From positions 45,634 to 109,633 of the forward strand of contig DATLOC010000059.1 of the NCBI GenBank assembly GCA_035536455.1: 64,000 nt of DNA. Reading direction: 5' to 3'. Positions 20,656-27,738 of the stretch are shown piece by piece. Numbering within the stretch: position 1 is the stretch's first letter; each line of letters starts with the position of its first letter. The stretch comes from DASUNQ01 sp035536455. GTDB taxonomy: Bacteria > Acidobacteriota > Thermoanaerobaculia > Multivoradales > UBA5704. The notes under the pieces are model-generated. The model ran no database searches. It saw only the letters and a list, made by a program, of their open reading frames with translations, and had not been told where the DNA came from. The position numbers and the translations under genes are program-made.

Positions 20656-21459
20656 GTGGCGCCGCTCCGACCGCTCGCCGAGCCGCAGCCCGGCACCGCT
20701 CCTGCGGCGCTGGGCGACGAGGAGGTGGTGGCGCGCGTCCTGGCGGGCGACGCGCCGCTCTTCGAGATCCTGATGCGCCGCTACAACCAGCGCCTCTTCC
20801 GCGTCGCGCGCGGCATCGTCGGCGACGCCGAGGCGGAGGACGTCATGCAGGAGGCGTACGTGCGCGCCTTCCGCGAGCTGGCGAGCTTCCGCGGCGAGGC
20901 CCGCTTCGCCACTTGGCTGACGCGGATCGCGGTCCACGAGGCGCTGGCGCGCGGCCGCAAGCGCCGGCACCTGGTGGCGGTGCCGGACGGCGAGGGCGAG
21001 CCGCCGGCACCGCGGGGGGCGGGCGGCGGGGCCGACCCGGAGAGCCGGGCGCAGAACAGCGAGCTGGGCGAGGCGCTGCGCGAGGCGGTTGAGTCGCTGC
21101 CCGACCCCTTGCGGGCGGTCTTCGTGATGCGGGACGTCGAGGGACTGTCGACCGAGGAGACCGCGGCGGCGCTCGGGATCACCGCCGAGAACGCGAAGGT
21201 GCGGCTGCACCGGGCACGGGCGGCGCTGCGGCGGCGGCTTGACGAGCGGATCGGGCGGGAGGTGCGGCGGCTCTATCTCTTCGAGGCGCCGCGGTGCGAT
21301 CGGGTGGTGGAGGCGGTGCTGGCGCTGTGCGCGGCTGGCGGAAGCGCATGGGAATCGAACCCACCCCCCACGCCGCAACCGGCGCGGGACAACGGTTTTG
21401 AAGACCGCGGAAGGCACCAGCCCCCGAGCGCTTCCGTTCCGGACGAAAAGAAATTGTAG
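20656..21459 (+). CDS. ECF RNA polymerase sigma factor with 3' end read through antisense tRNA-Sec
   Basis: The open frame has 267 codons. Region 2 is clear (LFEILMRRYNQRLFRVARGI, EDVMQEAYVRAFRELASF, RFATWLTRIAVHEAL) and so is region 4 (LPDPLRAVFVMRDVEGLSTE, then a helix-turn-helix with AAALGITAENAKVRLHRARA). The normal family ending would fall near CDRVVEAVLAL. The last ~40 codons (from about 21336) are the reverse complement of a tRNA-Sec gene and are not conserved sigma-factor sequence. The gene has therefore lost its own stop or uses the fortuitous one. The GTG start at 20656 follows the DoxX stop by 9 bp. Confidence 0.85.
   Translation: MAPLRPLAEPQPGTAPAALGDEEVVARVLAGDAPLFEILMRRYNQRLFRVARGIVGDAEAEDVMQEAYVRAFRELASFRGEARFATWLTRIAVHEALARGRKRRHLVAVPDGEGEPPAPRGAGGGADPESRAQNSELGEALREAVESLPDPLRAVFVMRDVEGLSTEETAAALGITAENAKVRLHRARAALRRRLDERIGREVRRLYLFEAPRCDRVVEAVLALCAAGGSAWESNPPPTPQPARDNGFEDRGRHQPPSASVPDEKKL
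21336..21435 (-). tRNA. selC: tRNA-Sec (anticodon UCA), CCA encoded
   Basis: On the minus strand a 100-nt gene folds as bacterial tRNA-Sec. It has an 8-bp acceptor stem (GGAAGCGC/GCGCTTCC), discriminator G and genomic CCA. The extended 6-bp D stem carries a 4-nt loop (GGGGGC TGGT GCCTTC). The anticodon loop is CTTCAAA with anticodon TCA. A long variable arm (CCCGCGCC/GGCGTGGG) and a T arm with TTCGATT complete it. It delivers selenocysteine to UGA codons, matching the candidate selenoprotein gene at 43601. A minus-10-like TACAAT lies at 21453-21458; no convincing minus-35 box is visible, because the inverted-repeat element begins there. The gene is antisense to the end of the ECF sigma frame. 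Confidence 0.96.
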
Positions 21460-21619
21460 AGCATCAGGGGGGCTCGCCGCGGGCACCGGCGCGAGCTATG
21501 TAGATGGTCGAGGGGTGGGCTCGCGCCTGCGCTGCGCTGCGCGCGGGAACGCTCTCACATGCAAGGGGGCTTGCGGGCGCTTGCGCAGAGCTGCCCGCCG
21601 CGAGCCCCCCTGATGCTCT
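21458..21619. repeat. Intergenic inverted-repeat element, copy B
   Basis: Arms 21458-21485 and 21592-21619 pair over 28 bp with one mismatch. The ~105-bp core shares ordered blocks with copy A: CGCGGGCACCGGCGCG, CTCGCGCCTGCGCT, GCTGCGCGC, GGGGGCTTGC and GCGCAGAGCT. The distal arm sequence (GCATCAGGGGGGCTCG) is unlike copy A. It lies between the 5' side of tRNA-Sec and the end of the M56 gene. Its left arm abuts the tRNA's minus-10-like hexamer, so it may have displaced the upstream promoter half or may serve as a barrier between the two minus-strand genes. Confidence 0.75.
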
Positions 21620-21641
21620 GGTTACTTCATTTCACTAGTCA

Positions 21642-23510
21642 CTAGCACGGGGGCTCGGGGGTCTCCTCCGGCTCGGGAGGTTCGGGGGACTCGTAACGGC
21701 GTTCGCGCTCGTGGTCGCGACGTTCGTCTTCGAGCTCGTCCCGCAGAGCTTCCATCGCCTCGCGGACGCCTTCCAGGGCGCCGTGCTTGATGGCTTCGAT
21801 GGCTTCGCTGTGGGCCTCGAGGGCGTCGGCGATGGCTTTGAGCTCGCGCTCGGTGGGGCGGGTGGCTTCGGCTAGGCGGCGGGCAGCCTCCTCGAGCTCG
21901 CGCTTTTCGCGCGGCGTCAGGCGTACGGTCTCGGCGATGCGCACGGCGTCGCGGACGATGTGGCGGAGGTCGCCTTCGAGGAACTCGGCGTGACGCTCCA
22001 GGATCCTCTCGACCTCGCGGGTGATCGCCACGATCTCGTGCTCGGAGATGCGCTCGACTTCGCGCTCGAGGTGGCGGACCTGCGGCTCGATGCGGATGGC
22101 GATGTCGGCCGAGCGGCGGGCGATCTCCTCGGCCATGCGCTCGATCTCTTCGATCCGCTCGCGCTCCAGCCCCGGGTGCACGGTGACGTGGCGGATGCGC
22201 TGGCGGCGCACCTCGCCGATCTCGGCTCCCTCCGCCGGCTCCGCGGGCTCGGCCGGCTCGGCTTCTTCAGCGGGCTCGGCCAGCTCGGCTTCCTCCGCAA
22301 GCTCCGCTTCCTTTGCCGGCTCAGCCGGCTCCGCTTCTTCCGCCGGCTCGGCGGGCTCGGCCAGCTCCGCGAGAGCGGGCGCCTCGGCGGGCTCGGGGGC
22401 TTCCGCCGGCTCGGGCGGCTCGACGGCGGCGGCGGTTCCCGCCGACACGCCCGGCGCCGCCACGACGACGACGAGCAGCGCCGCCGCCAGCGCCGCGGTC
22501 ACCCAGGGCGCACGCAGCCGCGGCTCGGCGGCGTGCTCGCCGTCGAGCAGCCGGCGGATGCGCAAGGCGAGCTGCGACGGCCGCCCGGCCATGCCCGGGG
22601 CCGGCAGCGCCGCCCCGCGCCCAGCGCCGACCGACCAGTGCGCGACCTCGGTCAGGCACTGCGCCAGCGACAGCGCGCTGCCGACGCGGCCGACCGACCA
22701 CTCGTCGCACTGCAGCTCGGAGATCTCACGCAGCCGGCGGAGCGCCAGGCGGTTGAGCGGCTGGAGGAAGGCGACCGCCGCCATCAGCTGCCCGGCGAGC
22801 AACCACGCCGGGTCGCGCCGCGCCAGGTGGCCGAGCTCGTGCGCGAGGAGGCCGGCGAGCGGCTCCTCTTCCAGCTCGGCGTAGGCGCGCGGCGGCAGGG
22901 CGATCTCCGGCCGGCGCACGCCCATCGCCACCGGCACCGGCAGGCGCGGCGCGCAGGTCAGGCGCACCGGCTGCGCCAAGGGCGCCAATCCGGCGAGGCG
23001 GGCGAGGAGCCGGAAGGCGACACCGCCGGTGACCTCGGCGCGGCCGCGCAGGCAGCGGCGCAGGAGCAGGTAGGAAAGACCGAGCCGCGCCAGGAGCACC
23101 AGCGCGCCGGCGGCCCAGAGGGCGAGGAGCACGGCGGGCCAGTCGAAGGTACGGCGCGGCGGCGAAGGAACACCAGGCACATGAGGCTCCGCGGCCGAGG
23201 CAGCGCCGGGAACGGGCGCCGCGAGCGTCGCGGGCGCCGCGGCGACGGCTTCGTACCGCTCGGGCACGACCAGCGCCGCGAGCACCTGGCTCTCCGCGCC
23301 CGATCTCTTTTCCAGCTCCCAGCTCCCGGCGAGCGGCCGCCAGCCGGTGCCGACCTGGAGCGTGGCGGTGAGCAGCGCCCCGAAGAGCGCGGCGCGCCAG
23401 ACCGTCTCCTCCAGCGCCAGCGAGCGGCGCGCGAGGCGGGGCGCGGCCAGCGCGGCGAGCGCCAGCAGCAGCGTGCTGTGCAGCAGGTAGGTGAGGAGCC
23501 AGGCGGTCAT
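21642..23510 (-). CDS. BlaR1/MecR1-like M56 membrane metalloprotease with acidic repeat and coiled-coil tail
   Basis: 622 residues. N-terminal membrane helices are followed by the M56 peptidase domain with H224-E-L-G-H228 (LLAHELGHLARRDPAW) and ISELQCDEWSVG as the downstream glutamate region. After another helix (APWVTAALAAALLVVVV) comes an Ala-Glu-Pro repeat (EPAEPAEEAEPAEPAKE-like, encoded near 22230-22430). A long charged helical region of about 190 residues ends in proline-rich PEPPEPEETPEPP. M56 proteins cleave a BlaI-type repressor on signal perception. No penicillin-binding sensor domain is present, so the signal differs from BlaR1. It overlaps the upstream blaI-like gene by 4 bp. Confidence 0.85.
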   Translation of the reverse strand: MTAWLLTYLLHSTLLLALAALAAPRLARRSLALEETVWRAALFGALLTATLQVGTGWRPLAGSWELEKRSGAESQVLAALVVPERYEAVAAAPATLAAPVPGAASAAEPHVPGVPSPPRRTFDWPAVLLALWAAGALVLLARLGLSYLLLRRCLRGRAEVTGGVAFRLLARLAGLAPLAQPVRLTCAPRLPVPVAMGVRRPEIALPPRAYAELEEEPLAGLLAHELGHLARRDPAWLLAGQLMAAVAFLQPLNRLALRRLREISELQCDEWSVGRVGSALSLAQCLTEVAHWSVGAGRGAALPAPGMAGRPSQLALRIRRLLDGEHAAEPRLRAPWVTAALAAALLVVVVAAPGVSAGTAAAVEPPEPAEAPEPAEAPALAELAEPAEPAEEAEPAEPAKEAELAEEAELAEPAEEAEPAEPAEPAEGAEIGEVRRQRIRHVTVHPGLERERIEEIERMAEEIARRSADIAIRIEPQVRHLEREVERISEHEIVAITREVERILERHAEFLEGDLRHIVRDAVRIAETVRLTPREKRELEEAARRLAEATRPTERELKAIADALEAHSEAIEAIKHGALEGVREAMEALRDELEDERRDHERERRYESPEPPEPEETPEPPC

Positions 23511-23893
23511 CGCTTCTCCTTTTTGGCGTGGGCGGCGATCAGCGTGCGCAGGCGCGCCAGCTCCGCGCGGTCCACGTCGTGCTCGGACAGCAGGTGGCTG
23601 ACGAGGGCGGTCACGTCGCCGCGGAAGAGCTGCGCGGTCAGCTCGGCGACCGCCGAGCGCGTGACCTGGTCCTCGGAGACGAGCGGCCGGTAGACGAACC
23701 GGCGCCCTTCGGTGCGGTGCTCGACGACGCCCTTGCGCTCCAGCTTCTGGAGCATGGTGGCGATGGTCGTCGGGGCGAGGCCGCGCGCCGCGGCGAGCGC
23801 CTCGTGGACGTCGGCGACGGTCGCCTCGCCGTCCCGCCAGAGCACGCGCAGGATGGCGAGCTGCAGGTCGCCGAGACGGTGGGATCGGGGCAT
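23507..23893 (-). CDS. BlaI/MecI/CopY-family transcriptional repressor
   Basis: 128 residues. The winged-helix DNA-binding domain (LGDLQLAILRVLWRDGEATV, TTIATMLQKLERKGVVEHR, GRRFVYRPL) is followed by a dimerisation helix region that members lose on proteolysis. It represses its own operon until the partner M56 protease, encoded 4 bp overlapping downstream, removes it. A perfect dyad (ACTACCGCGGTAGT) of the BlaI operator type lies 40 bp upstream of the start, over the likely promoter. The regulated trait is unknown; no beta-lactamase is nearby. Confidence 0.92.
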   Translation of the reverse strand: MPRSHRLGDLQLAILRVLWRDGEATVADVHEALAAARGLAPTTIATMLQKLERKGVVEHRTEGRRFVYRPLVSEDQVTRSAVAELTAQLFRGDVTALVSHLLSEHDVDRAELARLRTLIAAHAKKEKR

Positions 23894-23927
23894 GCGCCGG
23901 TTCTCCTGGAGTGGTGCGACGACCAGA

Positions 23928-23957
23928 ATAGTACTACCGCGGTAGTTTTGAAGGCAA
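23928..23957 (-). promoter_or_regulatory. blaI-like promoter with overlapping palindromic operator
   Basis: On the minus strand, TTGCCT (23952-23957) and TACTAT (23928-23933) are 18 bp apart, a plausible sigma-70 promoter. The perfect 14-bp palindrome ACTACCGCGGTAGT (23933-23946) lies between them and touches the minus-10 box. Its ACTAC/GTAGT half-sites resemble the known BlaI/MecI operator (TACTACA/TGTAGTA). Repression by the BlaI-like protein is the obvious inference. Confidence 0.7.
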
Positions 23958-24004
23958 GAGGGCGGCGCGCATGCCCTTGACTACGGCGGGGGACGCGCGA
24001 GGTT

Positions 24005-25261
24005 TCAGGCGAGGAGGGGTAGGCGCTTCCCGGTCCAGCCGGGGAAGAGGGCGCCGTCGTCGCCGATCCCCAGGTGCTTGCCGGCCACTTCGCAGAAGAC
24101 GGCGCGGAAATCGGTCGTCACCGGCAGGTCCCGCCCTTCGTGGAGTGCGTCGGGCGAGAGCCCCGGGAGCTTGCCGTGCACCTTGCCTCCGGCGACCTGC
24201 GAGCCGAGGACGAACATGCAGGAGCCGTGGCCGTGGTCGGTACCGCCGGAGCCGTTCTCGCGCACCGTGCGCCCGAACTCGGTCATGGTCATCAGCACGA
24301 CATCGTCCTGGTAGGCGCCGAGGTCGGTCCAGAAGGCGGCGATCGACTGCGCCAGGTCGGCGGCGCGGCGGGCGAAGGTTCCGCGCGTCGCGCCCTGCGC
24401 CACGTGGGTGTCCCAGCCGCCCGACTCGGCGAAGGCCACCTCAAGGCCGACCTTCGCCTTGACCAGGAAGGCGATCTGGCGCAGCGCCTGACCGAGCGGG
24501 CTCTGCGGATAGTCGGCGCCGGCGGCGGGGCGGTAGGCGGCGAGCTCGGAAGCCGCGAGGATCTCGACCGCCTCGAAGGTCTCCCCCGCCGTCTCCTGGA
24601 GCAGCTCCGGCGCGGTCCCGCGGTAGAGCGCCTCGAACCCCGCGCCGGCCGCCGCCGCGGCGCGCTCGGCGCCGGGGAGGCGGACCTCGAAGCGCGAAAG
24701 ATCCGTCACCGCGATCGCCGGCGCGGTGCCGTAGAGGGCGCGCGGCAGCGCCGGGGTGAGCGACACGGCGCGCAACGGCGAGGCGTCATGGCCGAGGAGG
24801 CCGACGGCGCGGTTGAGCCAGCCGGACGGCGTCCCCTTCCGCCCCGGCGTACCGGTCTCCATGTAGTCCTGGGCGTCGAAGTGCGAGCGCGTCGGGTCGG
24901 GCGAGCCGACGGCGTGGACGATCGCCAGCCGCCGCTCGCGCCAGAGCGGCAGCAGGCCCGCGAGCGCCGGGTGGAACGCCCAGCCGGTGCCGAGGTCGAG
25001 CGCTTTCTCGTCGCCGGCGGCGCGCGCCGCCGAGAGCGCGAGGCGCGGGCGGAGGCGGCCGAGCACGGGCTCGGCGACCGGCGCGACGGCGGCGAGGCCG
25101 TCCATGGCGCCGCGCTGGAAGATCGTGACCAGCACCTTCCGCCGGCCGAGCGGCGCCGGAAGGGCCGCCGCGCGCGCGGTACGTACCAGGAAGCGCGGCC
25201 CCGCCCCGAGGCCGAAGAGGGCGATGCCGCCCGCTTTCAGGAAGACTCTGCGCGTCCACAT
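24005..25261 (-). CDS. DUF1501 family protein with Tat signal
   Basis: 418 residues. A twin-arginine signal (TRRVFLKAGGIALFGLG) is followed by a sulfatase/alkaline-phosphatase-superfamily-like DUF1501 domain: TIFQRGAMDGLAAV, SHFDAQDYMETG, VAFAESGGWDTHV, MTMTEFGRTVRENGSGGTDH and GHGSCMFVLGSQVAGG. DUF1501 proteins are exported, almost always encoded beside DUF1800 proteins, and their activity is unproven. That partner lies 10 bp upstream here, so they form an operon. The ATG at 25261 is chosen because it places the Tat motif at the N-terminus. Confidence 0.9.
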   Translation of the reverse strand: MWTRRVFLKAGGIALFGLGAGPRFLVRTARAAALPAPLGRRKVLVTIFQRGAMDGLAAVAPVAEPVLGRLRPRLALSAARAAGDEKALDLGTGWAFHPALAGLLPLWRERRLAIVHAVGSPDPTRSHFDAQDYMETGTPGRKGTPSGWLNRAVGLLGHDASPLRAVSLTPALPRALYGTAPAIAVTDLSRFEVRLPGAERAAAAAGAGFEALYRGTAPELLQETAGETFEAVEILAASELAAYRPAAGADYPQSPLGQALRQIAFLVKAKVGLEVAFAESGGWDTHVAQGATRGTFARRAADLAQSIAAFWTDLGAYQDDVVLMTMTEFGRTVRENGSGGTDHGHGSCMFVLGSQVAGGKVHGKLPGLSPDALHEGRDLPVTTDFRAVFCEVAGKHLGIGDDGALFPGWTGKRLPLLA

Positions 25262-25271
25262 GGCTGGCTTC

Positions 25272-27212
25272 CTACCTCCGCTGGAACTCGGGCGAGCCCA
25301 GGATAACCCCGACCGCCTCCACACGCGCCGCCAGCTCGGGGTCGTCGGCCGTCGGCTTCAGGGTCGCGATCACGCCGTCGAGCGCGCGGCCGGGGAGGAG
25401 GAGCGGCGCATAGAGGGCGACGGCCTCCTCGCGCGTCGCCGGCTCGCGGCCGCCGGCGAGCGCCGCCAGGTCGAAGCGCACGCCGCGCACCCCGCCCGAG
25501 GCGAGCTGGAGGCCGAAGTTCATGCGGTTCAGCAGCGACCCGGTGTTGACCCAGGCGTCGGCGCGGTCGGGGAAGCCGGTCGGCGCCGAGTAGGCGTAGA
25601 GCCGCTGCCCCATCTGCGCCGTCCACTGCAGGAGGCCGCGCGGATCGGCGACCTCGGCGCCCAGCGCGCGCACCGCCGAGACCGCCAGCTCGAACGGGCT
25701 CTTGATCTTGGCGCCGCGCGCCTCCTTGGCCCAGAAGTCCGGCGACTCGGCGACCGCCCGCACCACGCGGCGGAGGTCGCCGTTGGTCTGGGTGTAGACC
25801 GCGGCGAGGCGCTCGACGAGCGCCGCCGGCGGCTCGTCGCCGACGAAGCGGACGGCGAGCTTGCGCGCCAGGTGCCTGGCGGTCGCGGGGTGCTTGGCGA
25901 GGAGGTCGAGCACCTGCCGTCCCTCCTCGACGCCGCGCCCGGCTTGGAAGCGCTGCCCGAGCACCGTCTTGGCGCCGGCGTCGTGCAGGTCGGCGCGGAA
26001 GAGGAACGCGCCGTTGCTCTCGTAGCCCATCGCCGCCATGCGCTCGGCGCGGGCCGGCGCGGCCTGCGCGGCGCGCCGTCGGCCGCCCGGCGGCATCAGC
26101 GTCCAGCCGGTGAAGGCGCGCGCCACCTCGACCACGTCCTGCTGCGTGTAGCCGCCGTCCACACCGAGGGTGTGGAGCTCGAGAAGCTCGCGCGCGTAGT
26201 TCTCGTTGAGGCCGCGCGGCCGGCGGCGCCGCTCCGGAGATGCGGGCGCCGCCGCCGCTTCGGGCTCCCTCGCCGCGCCGGTCGCGCCCTGCATCTCCGG
26301 CAGCTCCGGAACGGCGCCGTCGGCCCCCCCGCGCACCTCCGGCGGCCGGCGCCGCCCGCCGCGCCGCCGCTCCGTCATGCCCGGCGCCAGGGTCACCGTC
26401 CCCTCCGCGGCGCTCGACTGCGCGTTGTCGAGGTAGACGAGCATCGCGGGGTGCTGCGCGGTGGCGCCGAGCATCGTGCGGAACTTGCCGAGGACGTGCG
26501 GGCGGATGGCGTCGCGCTCGTAGGCCAGGAGGTACGTGCGCGTCCGGTTGTCGGTCAGCGAGACGTTGAAATGGTTGAACCAGAAATCGACCAGCACCTC
26601 GGCGAGCTGGTTCTCGGCGTAGACGGCGCGGTAGAGCTTCTGCGCCATGAGCTGGCCGAGCAGCTCGCGCTCGGGGCGGTAGCCCTGCTCGCGCGCCCAG
26701 CGCATCACCGCCCGGCGGGTTTCGGCGCGGGCCGGGTCGCGCACCGGCTCGCCGGTCTCTTGCATCGCCTCGCCCGTGTCCTGCATCTCCTCGCCGGCCG
26801 CGCTCATCTCTTCGTCGCGCGCGCGCTCGCCGCGCCCCTCGACGACCCCGGCACGCCGCGCCTCCGCGAGCAGCCGCGGCGGCCGTGGGAACTGCCGCGC
26901 CATCTCGGCGGCGCTCATCTCCAGCGCGTCGAGCCGCGCCAGGCGCCGGTCAAGGTCATGGTCGGGGAGGTCGGCGGCGAGCTGCCGCTCCAGCCAGCGG
27001 TCGAGCCCCATCGCCACCACCTTCTCGACCTCGCCGGGCCGCGCGCCGAAGGCGAAGCGGTCGAGGAGGTGCGCGGCGGCCTCGCGCTCGCTCCAGCCGG
27101 CCTCGCGCCAGGGCATGTGGAGAGCGGAAGGGGCCGGCGCGGCGGCGACGGTTATCACAAAGACAGCGACGGCGGCGAGAGCAACGAGCGGGGTCAGGGC
27201 GCGGGCGTGCAT
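25272..27212 (-). CDS. DUF1800 family protein
   Basis: 646 residues. The N-terminal helix (TPLVALAAVAVFVITVAAA) indicates export. The DUF1800 body shows HLLDRFAFGARPGEVEKV, LVDFWFNHFNV, NENYARELLELHTLGVDGGY, VARAFTGWTL, LARKLAVRFVGDEPPA and PTGFPDRADAWVNTGSLLNR. Two low-complexity inserts, MSAAGEEMQDTGEAMQETGE-like and one rich in Arg/Glu/Pro, lie at about 145-165 and 265-305. The function is unknown. It is consistently paired with DUF1501 proteins, as here (10 bp spacing). Confidence 0.9.
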   Translation of the reverse strand: MHARALTPLVALAAVAVFVITVAAAPAPSALHMPWREAGWSEREAAAHLLDRFAFGARPGEVEKVVAMGLDRWLERQLAADLPDHDLDRRLARLDALEMSAAEMARQFPRPPRLLAEARRAGVVEGRGERARDEEMSAAGEEMQDTGEAMQETGEPVRDPARAETRRAVMRWAREQGYRPERELLGQLMAQKLYRAVYAENQLAEVLVDFWFNHFNVSLTDNRTRTYLLAYERDAIRPHVLGKFRTMLGATAQHPAMLVYLDNAQSSAAEGTVTLAPGMTERRRGGRRRPPEVRGGADGAVPELPEMQGATGAAREPEAAAAPASPERRRRPRGLNENYARELLELHTLGVDGGYTQQDVVEVARAFTGWTLMPPGGRRRAAQAAPARAERMAAMGYESNGAFLFRADLHDAGAKTVLGQRFQAGRGVEEGRQVLDLLAKHPATARHLARKLAVRFVGDEPPAALVERLAAVYTQTNGDLRRVVRAVAESPDFWAKEARGAKIKSPFELAVSAVRALGAEVADPRGLLQWTAQMGQRLYAYSAPTGFPDRADAWVNTGSLLNRMNFGLQLASGGVRGVRFDLAALAGGREPATREEAVALYAPLLLPGRALDGVIATLKPTADDPELAARVEAVGVILGSPEFQRR

Positions 27213-27287
27213 CGGTCACGTCTCCTCGCGGGAGGAACAGGCGAGCGGCGGAAACCCTGCGGCTATGATGCCGCGGATTCCCCGCCG

Positions 27288-27719
27288 ATGGACGACCGCT
27301 GGCTCACCCGGCTGCTCAACCTCTACCCGGCCTACCTGGGCGCCGGGGTGCGGGTGCGCCGCACGGCGGACGGCTTCGAGTCGCGCATGAAGCTCCGCTG
27401 GTGGAACCGGAACTACTTCGGCACCCACTTCGGCGGCTCGCTCTACACGATGTGCGATCCGTTCTTCACCCTCATCCTGGCGCAGCGGCTGGGGCGCGGG
27501 TATCTGGTCTGGGACAAGGCCGCGACGATCCGTTTCCGCCGCCCGGGCCGCGGCACCGTGACGGCGCGCTTCGAGATCCCGGCGGCCGAGGTCGAGGCGA
27601 TCCGCCGCCAGGCGGAGCCGGGCGCGCCGGTCGAGCCGGTCTTCACCGCCGAGGTGCGCGACGCGGCGGGCGAGGTCGTGGCGGAAGTTGAGAAGCTCTT
27701 GTGGGTGCGGAAGAAGTAG
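27288..27719 (+). CDS. DUF4442 hotdog-fold thioesterase-like protein
   Basis: 143 residues resembling DUF4442 (YiiD C-terminal-like) hotdog proteins: MKLRWWNRNYFGTHFGGSLY, MCDPFFTLILAQRLGRGYLV and WDKAATIRFRRPGRG. Hotdog proteins often hydrolyse or bind acyl-CoA or acyl-ACP thioesters. The catalytic role here is inferred from fold family only. The ATG at 27288 leaves a 75-bp gap to the divergent DUF1800 gene, which must contain both promoters. Its 3' end is 19 bp from the end of the convergent DUF4388-GAF gene. Confidence 0.8.
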   Translation: MDDRWLTRLLNLYPAYLGAGVRVRRTADGFESRMKLRWWNRNYFGTHFGGSLYTMCDPFFTLILAQRLGRGYLVWDKAATIRFRRPGRGTVTARFEIPAAEVEAIRRQAEPGAPVEPVFTAEVRDAAGEVVAEVEKLLWVRKK

Positions 27720-27738
27720 CGCCGTAGCCGTAGCCGGC

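Noticed and set aside
21340..21459. Genuine C-terminal extension of the ECF sigma factor
   Set aside because: The residues are the reverse complement of a well-formed tRNA-Sec and have no sigma-factor similarity.
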